The notes beneath the pieces are model-generated. The model worked only from the letters and a program-made list of their open reading frames with translations. It was not told the DNA's origin and did not search any database. Position numbers and translations under genes: made by a program. A DNA stretch of 64,000 nucleotides from Deltaproteobacteria bacterium (GTDB lineage Bacteria; Desulfobacterota; DSM-4660; Desulfatiglandales; HGW-15). This document shows positions 1-9,114 of this stretch, piece by piece. The first letter of the stretch is position 1; the number at the start of each line of letters is the position of its first letter. Where the stretch lies: contig JAFDEF010000008.1 in NCBI GenBank assembly GCA_019310485.1, positions 57,638 through 121,637 of the forward strand, written 5' to 3'.

Positions 1-1022
1 AATGCCGTTGCAACCACAATAACCGCAATTATCGAAATGGTAAACTCCGCAAACATGGCTCCTGCTGTAACAGGCCTGACATCCAGTTCGTTCTCAAGCT
101 GTCTGGAAGTAGCGGTGCTTGAGACCAGGCTGTGCCATCCGGATATGGCCCCACATGCGATGGTGACAAAAAGAATCGGCCATAGTGGTCCCATGCCGAT
201 TGTCCAGCTTGTAAATGCAGGAAGCGTCATTGGCTTGTGGCCGATAATGATGCCGATTATTCCGGCAATGATTCCAAAATAAACCACATACACCGAAGAG
301 TAGTTATAAGGCTGGATAAAGCGCCACACAGGCAGAATGGAACTGAAGTAACCGAAGATCAAAACGCAAATAAGAGCCGTAGTGTAAGAGATCTTAATCT
401 GCCAGAGGGTGCCCAGCCAGATAGAAAGGAAAATGGCCACAATTGCAATGATAGTGGTGACAATGATATTTACCCTTGCCCTGTAAATCATGTGGCCCAC
501 AAGAAAAGCCACTCCAATTACGACGAGCAGAGGAAAGGGCAGGGCATGATTCGCGCTCACACCTTTTGTGATCACGTGCCCGAAAGCTGTTGCAATGAGA
601 AGAAGGTAGAAATAAATGAATGTGAGAAGAATCTTTCTTGCCCGGGGTGAAATCAGCTTGTATCCGAGGGCTCCGAAAGTATCCCCATCGTTCCTGATGG
701 AAACCATGGCGCTTGAAAAATCATGCAGCCACCCTATGAAGAAGACCCCCAGGCCCAGCCAGAGCAAAGCAGGAACCCAGCCCCATTGAAGCGCCACAAT
801 AGGGCCTATGATAGGAGCTGCTCCGGCGATGGAGTTAAGCTGGAAACCGTAGAGGACGTTCTTGTTAGCCGGCATGAAGTCAACACCATCCATGTACATT
901 TTGGCCGGCGTTGCCCTGTTTGGATCGACGTCAAAAACGCGCCTGGCAGCCCATTTCGCATAAACCCGGTAGCCTATGACAACAATAACCACCCACCATA
1001 CCAGTACCCATAATGAATTCAT
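1..1022 (-). CDS. cstA: Carbon starvation protein CstA-like peptide/pyruvate transporter, 3' end cut by window edge
   Basis: Minus-strand open frame from ATG at 1022 reads MNSLWVLVWWVVIVVIGYRVYAKWAARRVFDVDPNRATPAKMYMDGVDFMPANKNVLYGFQLNSIAGAAPIIGPIVALQWGWVPA..., typical of the CstA N-terminus; runs off the window. Confidence 0.9.
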   Translation of the reverse strand, partial: MNSLWVLVWWVVIVVIGYRVYAKWAARRVFDVDPNRATPAKMYMDGVDFMPANKNVLYGFQLNSIAGAAPIIGPIVALQWGWVPALLWLGLGVFFIGWLHDFSSAMVSIRNDGDTFGALGYKLISPRARKILLTFIYFYLLLIATAFGHVITKGVSANHALPFPLLVVIGVAFLVGHMIYRARVNIIVTTIIAIVAIFLSIWLGTLWQIKISYTTALICVLIFGYFSSILPVWRFIQPYNYSSVYVVYFGIIAGIIGIIIGHKPMTLPAFTSWTIGMGPLWPILFVTIACGAISGWHSLVSSTATSRQLENELDVRPVTAGAMFAEFTISIIAVIVVATA

Positions 1023-1453
1023 CTCTTCCCTCCTAGAAGTTGTTCCAAGACTTGCTAATGCTAATCAGGGGCTTACTCTGGAGCCTAGCCTCCCCTGTAA
1101 AGACTCGCTGCCTGCACTGAACAACCCTATAGAAGCCCTTCCCTCCGACCAATAGAAGTGAACAATGCAGAAGTTTTTCCCAAATAGGGGTAAAACGCGC
1201 TGAAAAACTGCTAGTTATTATTGCCTCTTCAGTCTTGGAAAAAGGGTTAAAAGGTATTTAGTTAGAAAAAGGGACCGATCGTGGAAAATGATTTACTCTT
1301 TCCTTCACCTCCTTTCTAGAGCAAAGCGCTCAAACGAACCAAGAAAAGCAATCATAAATAAATTAATGCAAATATCCTTTAACATAAAACAATCTTTGAT
1401 GTCAAGGCAAAAGATGGATATAGGAATTAGATGCTGACCCGGAAACCGTGCAC

Positions 1454-2509
1454 TTACTGGGGGATCCTAAGAACGCCTGCCCCTTGCATTTCTCCTTTCT
1501 TGAGAAGGGCTAAAGCCTCGTTTGCATCTTGGAGATCAAATTCCTGAATCTTAGGTCTAATTCCGATCTTCGCGGCCAGCGGTAAGAATTCCAGGGCATC
1601 CTGCCTGGCCACATTCGCAATGCTCTTCAGTTCCTTTTCGTGCCAGAGGTACTGAGTATACTCCAGCTCGGGGATTGGGTTGACTTTACGGATGGCGTTT
1701 ATTGCAACTCTTCCCCCTTTTCTCAGCACACGAAGGGCCTCTTTAACAGGCTCCCCCACGGGGGTGAAATCAATGGCGCTATCAAGCTTTTCCGGGGGGG
1801 ACTCACCTGTTGCGCCAACCCAGTCTGCACCAAGCTTGCTAGCAAGATCCTGGTGTTCTTTTTGCCCTGGTCTTGTAAACACAAACACCTTGCAGCCCCA
1901 GTACTTGGCTACTTGAATAGCTATGTGAGCTGATGCACCAAAACCATAAAGCCCCAAAATTTCGCCAGGTTTTATATTAGAAAGTCTTAGCGCCCGGTAG
2001 CCGATTACTCCAGCACACAAGAGGGGGGCAGCCTCTGAATCCGAAAATATTTGAGGGATAGGATAGGCAAAATCTTCTGAAACGACTATGTACTGAGCGT
2101 ATCCGCCATTTGCATGAAGGCCGGTGGCCTGGAAATGGTCGCATAGGTTCTCCTCTCCTCTCCTGCAAAATCGGCATCTTCCGCAGCTAGAGTAGATCCA
2201 AGCGACCCCGAGGCGGTCTCCTGTTTTATACTTGCTTGCCTCATGGCCCTGTTCCACTACTTTTCCCACCACCTCATGGCCCAAAACAAGGGGAAAATGT
2301 GGCGGAGCCAGCCTGCCCTCAATTTCATCAAGCTCTGTGTGGCACACGCCGCAGGCGGAGACCTTTAACAAAACCTGGCCTGGTCCAGCACTGGGATCAG
2401 GAAGATCGGTCATATCAAGAGGATTTCTCTTGAGCGGCAGGGAAGGCAGCTTGCGAACTCCATCTTTGGTTTCAATTTCGCAGGTTTCATTGAGAACCAT
2501 GGCTTTCAT
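1454..2509 (-). CDS. Zinc-dependent alcohol dehydrogenase family protein
   Basis: 351 aa; GHEVVGKVVEQG, four-Cys structural zinc cluster (CGRCRFCRRGEENLC), Rossmann region GLYGFGASAHIAIQVAKY. Confidence 0.9.
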   Translation of the reverse strand: MKAMVLNETCEIETKDGVRKLPSLPLKRNPLDMTDLPDPSAGPGQVLLKVSACGVCHTELDEIEGRLAPPHFPLVLGHEVVGKVVEQGHEASKYKTGDRLGVAWIYSSCGRCRFCRRGEENLCDHFQATGLHANGGYAQYIVVSEDFAYPIPQIFSDSEAAPLLCAGVIGYRALRLSNIKPGEILGLYGFGASAHIAIQVAKYWGCKVFVFTRPGQKEHQDLASKLGADWVGATGESPPEKLDSAIDFTPVGEPVKEALRVLRKGGRVAINAIRKVNPIPELEYTQYLWHEKELKSIANVARQDALEFLPLAAKIGIRPKIQEFDLQDANEALALLKKGEMQGAGVLRIPQ

Positions 2510-2512
2510 TTC

Positions 2513-3955
2513 TTATGCCTCCATGAATGGCTTTTGCAACGATAGAAGGAGGTTCTTGCCTGCTTGCAGGTTAATGGGCGAAAGCTTTGCCTGATAGAGG
2601 TCTCCTGAAGATTCTCCAGAGGCAAAGCGCAGTTGAGTCTGATGAAAAAGACCAGCGGCAGCATCTCTTAGGTCTGCCTCAAGCTTCGCCCTGGACTCCT
2701 CGTCAAATATTTCACCTATATAAAGGCCTGGGAGTTTGAACCTGCTCAGCCCGGTTGCCTCTAAAGCTTTGTCGTTAAAGCCCAGGACCTGCCCGTTTTC
2801 ATCTGTCAGAAAGACAATTCCTTCACCCTCTACGTGGGATCTCAACCGGTCTTTTGAATCTCTCATTCGCGCGTATGCTAGCTCCAAGTTCTTATTGGCT
2901 TCTTTTAACTGCTCATGCATTTTCTTCAGGTTTTCCTGTGCAGCCCTGTGCTCCTCAATCTCCTGCTTGAGCAATCTATTGGCGTTGGCAAGTTCATTAG
3001 TCCTTTTCTCAATGCGTTTCTCAAGCGCAATGCGCTCCTTTTCAAGCGCTTCTTCTACCAGCCCCCGCTCTGCGAACAACTTTGCATTTTCAATAGCCAG
3101 TGCCGCCGGGATGCTCAGAGCAGTAAGCATAAAAAGATCGTCCTTGCTGAATCCCTTGGGGGCCCTGACTGAATGAACATAAATAACACCATGGATTTCA
3201 GACTTGCTTATAAGGGGCACGCACATTAGGGATTTCAGCCGCATCATAACAATACTGTTTGAGAGATCCTCCTCTCCTTCAGCTCGGACATCCGCCATTA
3301 CTATAGCTTTTCCCTCTTCGATTACTCGTTTTACAATGCTGTGGCTGTATTTCGCTTCACCAGCCTCCTCATGACTTCTTGTGCGAGCAATTATTTCTTT
3401 TGGTTCCCCGCTTTCAGGATCAACCAGCAGAACAGCTCCGCTGTCAATGCCGGGAAGACACGAAAAAACTGAATCCAGCATGTCTTGGCAGATCTCGGTA
3501 ATATCGAATGACTGGAGTAATACGGTTGAAAGGTCATAGATTGTTTCCAGCTTGTCTCGGTCAGTAATTTGTTCAGCCCTGGAAAGCAGGTCTTTCCAGC
3601 TTTCTTCAGCGCGATCTGAAAGACTTATTGAGAATTGCGTCACCATTCCCTCTTCTGAAAAAGGCTTCCCAAAGCTCATGGACACGTTACCAACTCCAAT
3701 GCTATCTCCCTCTTTTATCTCGATTTGAAAGTTCGGATTTATGGGGTGCCCGTTAATCCACGTTCCGTTCTGACTGCCAAGATCTTCTGCATAAAACCGG
3801 TCGCCTTTCTTGATGATTTTTGCATGTCTTCTGGAGACCGAAGGGTCATCTATTACAATATCGCTACTGGATCCTCGACCCACAACTGTGACCTCTTTTT
3901 CAAGCAAGAAAGAGCGCTTCTCTGATGAACCGTTAAGCAGGTAAATCTTCACCAA
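2513..3955 (-). CDS. FHA domain / GAF domain / coiled-coil / PAS-like signalling protein
   Basis: N-terminal FHA signature (VGRGSSSDIVIDDPSVSRRHAKI..LGSQNGTWING), GAF-like middle, coiled coil, C-terminal PAS-like segment; no kinase or cyclase domain seen. Confidence 0.8.
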   Translation of the reverse strand: MVKIYLLNGSSEKRSFLLEKEVTVVGRGSSSDIVIDDPSVSRRHAKIIKKGDRFYAEDLGSQNGTWINGHPINPNFQIEIKEGDSIGVGNVSMSFGKPFSEEGMVTQFSISLSDRAEESWKDLLSRAEQITDRDKLETIYDLSTVLLQSFDITEICQDMLDSVFSCLPGIDSGAVLLVDPESGEPKEIIARTRSHEEAGEAKYSHSIVKRVIEEGKAIVMADVRAEGEEDLSNSIVMMRLKSLMCVPLISKSEIHGVIYVHSVRAPKGFSKDDLFMLTALSIPAALAIENAKLFAERGLVEEALEKERIALEKRIEKRTNELANANRLLKQEIEEHRAAQENLKKMHEQLKEANKNLELAYARMRDSKDRLRSHVEGEGIVFLTDENGQVLGFNDKALEATGLSRFKLPGLYIGEIFDEESRAKLEADLRDAAAGLFHQTQLRFASGESSGDLYQAKLSPINLQAGKNLLLSLQKPFMEA

Positions 3956-4489
3956 GAAGACCTCCTTTCCGATGAGCCTTTGCGAGAATATCTCGTTGCT
4001 CGTGGATTACGTGCGCATCTGCCCCATGTGCTTTGCTGTGCTTCATTTCCAAGGGAAAGTAGATAGGTGTCGGCGAGACTAAATGAAGGAAGCGGCAGGG
4101 TGGAAAGGATCCTTTTCATTTGCTTTCATGCCTTTCTCCGTTGATGGGCTATACTTTGATCTCTCAAAGTGCAGGCCACTCACAGAACCGCACCCAGGAT
4201 GTCCTCAAAACCGTATTTCGCGAAAAAGACCAGGCAACAACGTTTCTTATTATGTGCGCAGAATAGGAAAAGAAGGGGGAGATGTCAAGCGCTGAGTTGG
4301 AACCATTATGTAGGCAAACAGGGCACATATGAGGCTTTCCTTTCAAAATGCTTCACAAGTCAACACTGGCCAGGCGGGGGCATTCACAGATTGTATGCGC
4401 TTCTCTTGACTGTAAACTCACGCCCGGTGCTTCAAACCCAAAAAGGTCTGTCTTCTATTGCAGGAGGCAAACTCTTAACGGGGTTGGGC

Positions 4490-4858
4490 TCAGGCCTTTG
4501 TTTTTTCATAGTCTTCAATAGCCTTGTGCAGGACGTCCGCCCCCAGGTTGGAGCAGTGAAGCTTGTTTTTTGGAAGACCTTCCAGAGCTTCTGCCACGTC
4601 CTTGTTCGTGATTTTTTTTGCTTCTTCAATGCCTTTGCCTTTAGCCATTTCGGTCAACATACTCGATACAGCTATAGCAGCACCGCATCCAAAGGTTTGA
4701 AATTTTATGTCATCTATCCGGCCATCTTTAACTTTGATGTAAACCGTCATCATGTCTCCGCATACAGGGTTTCCCTCTTCCCCAACCCCATCTGCTCCTT
4801 CAATCACTCCAACGTTTCTCGGATTGCTAAAATGGTCCATCACAGTTTTTGAATACAT
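4490..4858 (-). CDS. iscU: NifU/IscU-type Fe-S cluster scaffold protein
   Basis: 122 aa; MYSKTVMDHFSNPRNVG...NPVCGDMMTVYIKV...FQTFGCGAAIAVSSMLTEM...KLHCSNLGADVL: three conserved cysteines. Confidence 0.9.
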   Translation of the reverse strand: MYSKTVMDHFSNPRNVGVIEGADGVGEEGNPVCGDMMTVYIKVKDGRIDDIKFQTFGCGAAIAVSSMLTEMAKGKGIEEAKKITNKDVAEALEGLPKNKLHCSNLGADVLHKAIEDYEKTKA

Positions 4859-5119
4859 TCTATGAAACCCCCTGATTTTCGGTTTCTTATATTTTAATCA
4901 CTTTTTATTCCTAGTAAAGTAGTAGATTTAAGAAAAAATCAAAAAATCGCCTTTTTTGTACCATGTTCGCCCAAAAAATTTGGGTGAGAGAATCTCATTC
5001 CTTTTATGGGCTAAGAGCGTCCAGCTACAGCCACGGTTACAACCGGGCCTTAGATTAGGGCTGAGCTTAGAATCAGAATAGGCTTTAACACTTGACTTTT
5101 AGGCAAATCTTAATATTTT

Positions 5120-5134
5120 ATAGTGAGTCACTAT
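5120..5134. promoter_or_regulatory. 15-bp perfect palindrome ATAGTGAGTCACTAT in the iscU/rrf2 divergent intergenic region; candidate Rrf2-family operator
   Basis: Direct reading; lies just after a TTGACT -35-like and AT-rich -10-like segment upstream of the Rrf2 gene. Confidence 0.45.
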
Positions 5135-5233
5135 GATTTAAAAACCATTTTCTTATGCTTACAGCCCATGGGGGTGGCAGTAGATGTTTTTGGAATCAAA
5201 TGAGAAAAAGGCCTTTCCAAAAGGAGGCCCGCC

Positions 5234-5641
5234 GTGAAGTTATCAACGAGGAGCCGCTACGGCACACGAGTGATTCTGGATTTGGCCGAGCACTACGGGA
5301 AAGGCTTTATCCAGCTCCACGAGATTGCGAAGCGGCAGGGAATCTCATTAAAGTATCTCGAGCAAATCATTATCCCTTTGCGCAAGGCCGGTTACGTGAA
5401 AAGTACCCGCGGGGCCGGCGGAGGCTACAAGCTGGCCAAGCCCCCTGAGAAAATAAGTGTAGGTGAAATAGTGACACTGCTTGAGGGGAGCGACCAGCTC
5501 ACGGAGTGCTCTGCGAGGCCCGAGACATGTGAGCGCTCGGAAGAATGCCTGACGAGGAGCTTGTGGACAGAGACTGCCGCCAGCATGTACGGCAAATTAA
5601 ACTCGGTTACACTCTCTGATGTGCTGGCATCGGGTAAGTGA
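5234..5641 (+). CDS. Rrf2 family transcriptional regulator
   Basis: MKLSTRSRYGTRVILDLAEHYGKGFIQLHEIAKRQGISLKYLEQIIIPLRKAGYVKSTRGAGGGYKLAKPP; three C-terminal cysteines. Confidence 0.93.
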   Translation: MKLSTRSRYGTRVILDLAEHYGKGFIQLHEIAKRQGISLKYLEQIIIPLRKAGYVKSTRGAGGGYKLAKPPEKISVGEIVTLLEGSDQLTECSARPETCERSEECLTRSLWTETAASMYGKLNSVTLSDVLASGK

Positions 5642-5671
5642 ATTTAGACATCCAAGGCCGCAGGTGATGCC

Positions 5672-6130
5672 TTGACGGTGGATCAGGGAAAAAGTATGAA
5701 GATTGTCTCTATCGCAGTGAGCAAGACAAAGGGAACGCAGAAAATCCCTGTAGGGGACGCGCTTTTTGAAAAGGGACATGGAATACAGGGTGATGCACAT
5801 GCGGGGCCCTGGAAAAGGCAGATCAGTTTTCTCGCATCAGAGGAGATAGCCAAGAGCCGTGCAAGGGGGCTGGATGTTGGATTTGGTGCCTATGCTGAAA
5901 ATATTGCTACCAAGGGTATTGAATGGAAAAACATTCCCCTTGGCACAAGACTAAAACTTGGCAAGTCCGTAGTTGTAGAGATTACCCAGATCGGGAAGGA
6001 ATGTCATAAGAAGTGTGCCATATACTACAAAGCCGGCGACTGCATCATGCCACGTGAAGGGATCTTTGCCCAGGTACTCAAAGGAGGCCACATACATTGT
6101 GGTGATAGCATTGAAATTCTAAGCTCCTAG
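5672..6130 (+). CDS. MOSC domain-containing protein
   Basis: GIQGDAHAG...ENIATKGIEW...LGTRLKLGKSVVVEITQIGKECHKKCAIYYKAGDCIMPREGIFAQVLKGG. Confidence 0.88.
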   Translation: MTVDQGKSMKIVSIAVSKTKGTQKIPVGDALFEKGHGIQGDAHAGPWKRQISFLASEEIAKSRARGLDVGFGAYAENIATKGIEWKNIPLGTRLKLGKSVVVEITQIGKECHKKCAIYYKAGDCIMPREGIFAQVLKGGHIHCGDSIEILSS

Positions 6131-6148
6131 CCTACGACTAACGCCACT

Positions 6149-6170
6149 TCAAAAACCTGCCGGGGTTTTT
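6149..6170 (+). terminator. Candidate intrinsic terminator after the MOSC gene
   Basis: AAAACCTGCCGGGGTTTTTT: short GC stem and T-run shortly after the stop codon. Confidence 0.4.
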
Positions 6171-6497
6171 TCTCCTGTTTCTTTCTTCTATAAAACTCAA
6201 ATCCATTGACTTTTCGCATTTTCCTTTACTCTGGATTTCCCAGAGATCCGTGCCTGCCATTGCGAGATTAAGAAAGCGCTCAAAGATCAACTCTCAGCTA
6301 TGGGCTCCATGGGGGCCGTTGAGATAAGGGCTTGAGCGTGTAAAACAGGTGGAGCCCAAATCCATAGTCAACTCTTGGTTTGTCTACCGAAACCACATCT
6401 TTTGGGGGTAGCCCGGTTCACCAGCAAGTATTACATGCAGGGCTTGCGAAATCCCGAGAAGCGAGACTTACATTCACGTACGCGGCAGGGACGAGGG

Positions 6498-6563
6498 ATG
6501 AGCGTAACGCAGCCCTTGGGCTATGCTCAGGGCCGTGAGCCTGTCGAACGGCAGAGGGCGTTT
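6498..6563. repeat. Dispersed repeat copy 1 (partner at 23481-23549)
   Basis: GCAGCCCTTGGGCTATGCTCAGGGCCGTGAGCCTGTCGAACGGCAGAGGGCGTTT closely matches the second copy. Confidence 0.75.
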
Positions 6564-6669
6564 GATGCTGAATCGGGGTGGAAGGAGCTCGGTTGACTGG
6601 ACCGAGATACTCATGTAGAGTGAAAAGCATAATGTGCAATTTCCTTCTAACCACCAAAGCGAGGCTTGA

Positions 6670-7890
6670 GTGAGCTTGGCGAGTGATTTTGAGGCATACA
6701 AAGACGAGAAGGACTCGGTCTTAACTGCCACGCTTGAGATCAGGAAAGCAAGAAAACGAGCCGGTTTTTCCGTGGCTTTAAATCTGCTGCTTGCAGTGGG
6801 CAAAGGCATCGCAGGTGTTATGTCGGGTTCATCTGCGCTTCTGGGAGATGCTATTCACTCCGGCACTGATGTTATAGCCTCTTCCGCAGCATTGGGAGGG
6901 CTGTGGCTTGCGGAGCGTGAACACCCATCCTTTCCTTACGGCCTTTACAAAGCTGAAACCATAGCCACCCTTGTGACATCTTTGGCCATAGTGTTGGCTG
7001 GATACGAAATTGCGAGAAGAGCAATCTTGGGTCACGTGATGTTGCCGCAAATTTCCATTGCCCTTCCAGTGGCACTCATATCGCTGGCAATAGCACTTGG
7101 TTTCGGACTATACCAGCTTCGCGAGGGCCGAAGGCTTCACTCCCCGGCGTTAATAGCAGATGCCCGGGATTACCTTGCTGACGGAATGTCTACAGGCGTA
7201 GTGGTAGTAAGCCTTGTTTTTGCCTCCTTTGGCTTGAATCTTGATAGATGGGCTGCCGGGCTGGTGGCAGTGTTTGTGTTCTGGTCGGGGGGCCGGCTTC
7301 TTTGGCGAGCCGTGATGGACTTGATGGATGAAGCAATTGATCGAGAAACGGAACGCCAAATTATTGAGCTTGTAAACTCCCATCCAAGGGTGGAGAGGGT
7401 GGAGCGGTGCCTGAGTCGGACAGCAGGTGGTCGGTTTATCGTTGACCTGGATGTCGCTTTGAGAACCCATTCCCATGAACTTGCAGATCGTATAACTCAT
7501 GCGCTTGAAGCGGATATTCGCCGTAACTTTCCCAGGGTTGTCATGTCCAGGGTGAGGGCTCATAGCCACCAGCCTAAAACTATCAGACGATTTACCCCTG
7601 TGAAAGCTCCAGGAGGAGACATAGAGACGCACATAGCCAAGGCACCGTGGTTCCTGCTTGAAACAATTGATAGGAGTTCTAAGAAAGTGACCAGCCAAGA
7701 ATTCCTGAAAAACCCTTACTGGCAGGAAGAGCACAAGCGCGGTTTTCTTGTGGGTAGGTGGCTCCTGGGGCTAAAGCCGGATCAGGTTGTCCTTGGTGAG
7801 GAAAAGGAAGGAACAGCAGTGGCACTGCTCAAGGAGGCAGGGGTTGAGACTATTCCTGCCCGCTCCGCCGCAAAGAGGGAAGAGACCTAG
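6670..7890 (+). CDS. Cation diffusion facilitator family transporter with C-terminal NifB/NifX-like (dinitrogenase Fe-Mo cofactor-type) domain
   Basis: CDF core with GDAIHSGTDVI and DARDYLADG motifs; C-terminus PWFLLETIDRSSKKVTSQEFLKNPYW...LKPDQVVLGEEKEGTAVALLKEAGVETI. Confidence 0.85.
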   Translation: MSLASDFEAYKDEKDSVLTATLEIRKARKRAGFSVALNLLLAVGKGIAGVMSGSSALLGDAIHSGTDVIASSAALGGLWLAEREHPSFPYGLYKAETIATLVTSLAIVLAGYEIARRAILGHVMLPQISIALPVALISLAIALGFGLYQLREGRRLHSPALIADARDYLADGMSTGVVVVSLVFASFGLNLDRWAAGLVAVFVFWSGGRLLWRAVMDLMDEAIDRETERQIIELVNSHPRVERVERCLSRTAGGRFIVDLDVALRTHSHELADRITHALEADIRRNFPRVVMSRVRAHSHQPKTIRRFTPVKAPGGDIETHIAKAPWFLLETIDRSSKKVTSQEFLKNPYWQEEHKRGFLVGRWLLGLKPDQVVLGEEKEGTAVALLKEAGVETIPARSAAKREET

Positions 7891-7945
7891 AGACCTAAGA
7901 GAAATGTCTTCAAGGTGGAGAATTCAAGAACAAAAAGGATTTTGA

Positions 7946-8116
7946 ATGAAGAATAAGGTCCTGACCATTCTGATGTGCGGAGGCGGTCTGGGAGCTGTTT
8001 TCTATGGCATGAGCAAAAATAATGATGTTGTCTTTGTTGTTGGGCTGGTTTTCGTCGCAGGGGGCTATCTCTTGATAAGGAAAAACTTGAAGGCTTCTTT
8101 TCGCGACAAAAATTAA
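7946..8116 (+). CDS. Small predicted membrane protein, 56 aa
   Basis: ATG at 7946, TAA at 8114-8116; MKNKVLTILMCGGGLGAVFYGMSKNNDVVFVVGLVFVAGGYLLIRKNLKASFRDKN; below ORF-track length cutoff, lies between CDF and sirtuin genes. Confidence 0.55.
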   Translation: MKNKVLTILMCGGGLGAVFYGMSKNNDVVFVVGLVFVAGGYLLIRKNLKASFRDKN

Positions 8117-8141
8117 GTTTTATTAACATGCAAATCTCAAG

Positions 8142-8858
8142 GTGACTACCACGGATAAAGACCTCGATCAGAGAATTCAGACCCTTGCGCAGTGGTTGTA
8201 TGAGTCTAAGTACCTTGTCGTATTTACAGGAGCAGGGATAAGTACCGAATCAGGCTTGCCGGATTTCAGAGGGCCTGATGGATTGTGGACCAGGCGCGAT
8301 AAAGGCCTGCCCCTGAAACCCATGCAGGTTTCGTGGGAGGATGTCCAACCCAATGCCGGTCACCTGGCTATTGTAGAGCTTCAAAACTTGGGAAAGCTCA
8401 AGTTCTTAATTTCTCAGAATGTGGACAATCTTCACCTAAAGTCAGGGATAAGAGCAGAGCTTTTGGCGGAACTTCACGGGAATATCACCAAGCTGAGATG
8501 CAGGAGATGCGGCGCTACGGTCAACCGTTCAGAAGGGCTCACACGCTGCAAATGTGGGGGGGAGCTCACAAAGAGTGTGGTTGACTTTGGTGAACCCCTT
8601 CCCGAAAAAGACCTCCGGCTTTCCTTTGAGCATTCTAGAAAAAGCGACTTGTTTGTCGTAGTCGGCTCAAGCCTGGTGGTGACCCCTGCTGCTGACATCC
8701 CACGTGAAGCACTCCTCTCAGGCGCCAAACTCGTGATTATTAATCAGGGACAGACCCCATTTGACCACCTGGCTTCCCTCAGATTTCACGAACGAATAGG
8801 GGAGGTGCTCCCCAGAGCCGTCAAAAGGCTTAAAAGGCTTATGGGTTTTTTTGAGTAG
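8142..8858 (+). CDS. SIR2 family NAD-dependent protein deacylase (sirtuin)
   Basis: VVFTGAGISTESGLPDFRGPDGLW, ISQNVDNLHLKSG, CxxC...CxC zinc site, VVGSSLVVTPAADIP; likely GTG start. Confidence 0.92.
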   Translation: MTTTDKDLDQRIQTLAQWLYESKYLVVFTGAGISTESGLPDFRGPDGLWTRRDKGLPLKPMQVSWEDVQPNAGHLAIVELQNLGKLKFLISQNVDNLHLKSGIRAELLAELHGNITKLRCRRCGATVNRSEGLTRCKCGGELTKSVVDFGEPLPEKDLRLSFEHSRKSDLFVVVGSSLVVTPAADIPREALLSGAKLVIINQGQTPFDHLASLRFHERIGEVLPRAVKRLKRLMGFFE

Positions 8859-8869
8859 TCAATTGTTTT

Positions 8870-8921
8870 TCACTATATGTTGTTTTTTCTTCTTGACACT
8901 CCCCAACATGTTGTGCTAGAA
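8870..8921 (+). promoter_or_regulatory. Putative tandem NrdR-box operator overlapping a sigma70-like promoter for nrdD
   Basis: tcaCTATATGTTGttt (8870-8885) and cccCAACATGTTGtgc (8901-8916), cores 31 bp apart; TTGACA (8893-8898), 17-nt spacer, CTAGAA (8916-8921). Confidence 0.6.
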
Positions 8922-9114
8922 AATCCTCGTTTTCTATGGGGCTGATTCATTGGCCCCGTTGACGTTCAGGCGAGAATGAGAGCTTTGCAAAATGGCCTAT
9001 TTTGCCGAGCTCGCCGAACCTTTTCCCATAGGGGACCCAGGTTCTATGTCCCCTTCACTGAGAGTCCTTTCAATGCTCTACACTAAAAAACCTTATACTT
9101 TGAAGGGAATGTAA

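Noticed and set aside
37-1013. Three plus-strand ORFs (37-282, 237-650, 723-1013)
   Set aside because: Antisense to the cstA open frame, which is missing from the track only because it runs off the window edge.
1640-1933. ORFs antisense to the alcohol dehydrogenase and to many other long genes in the ORF track
   Set aside because: Overlap well-supported genes on the opposite strand and show no family-like sequence; treated as spurious.
8970-9010. GAGAGCTTTGCAAAATGGCC resembles the end of the fold-back element at 63340-63481
   Set aside because: Only about 15 nt similar and no matching inverted partner; insufficient for a second copy.
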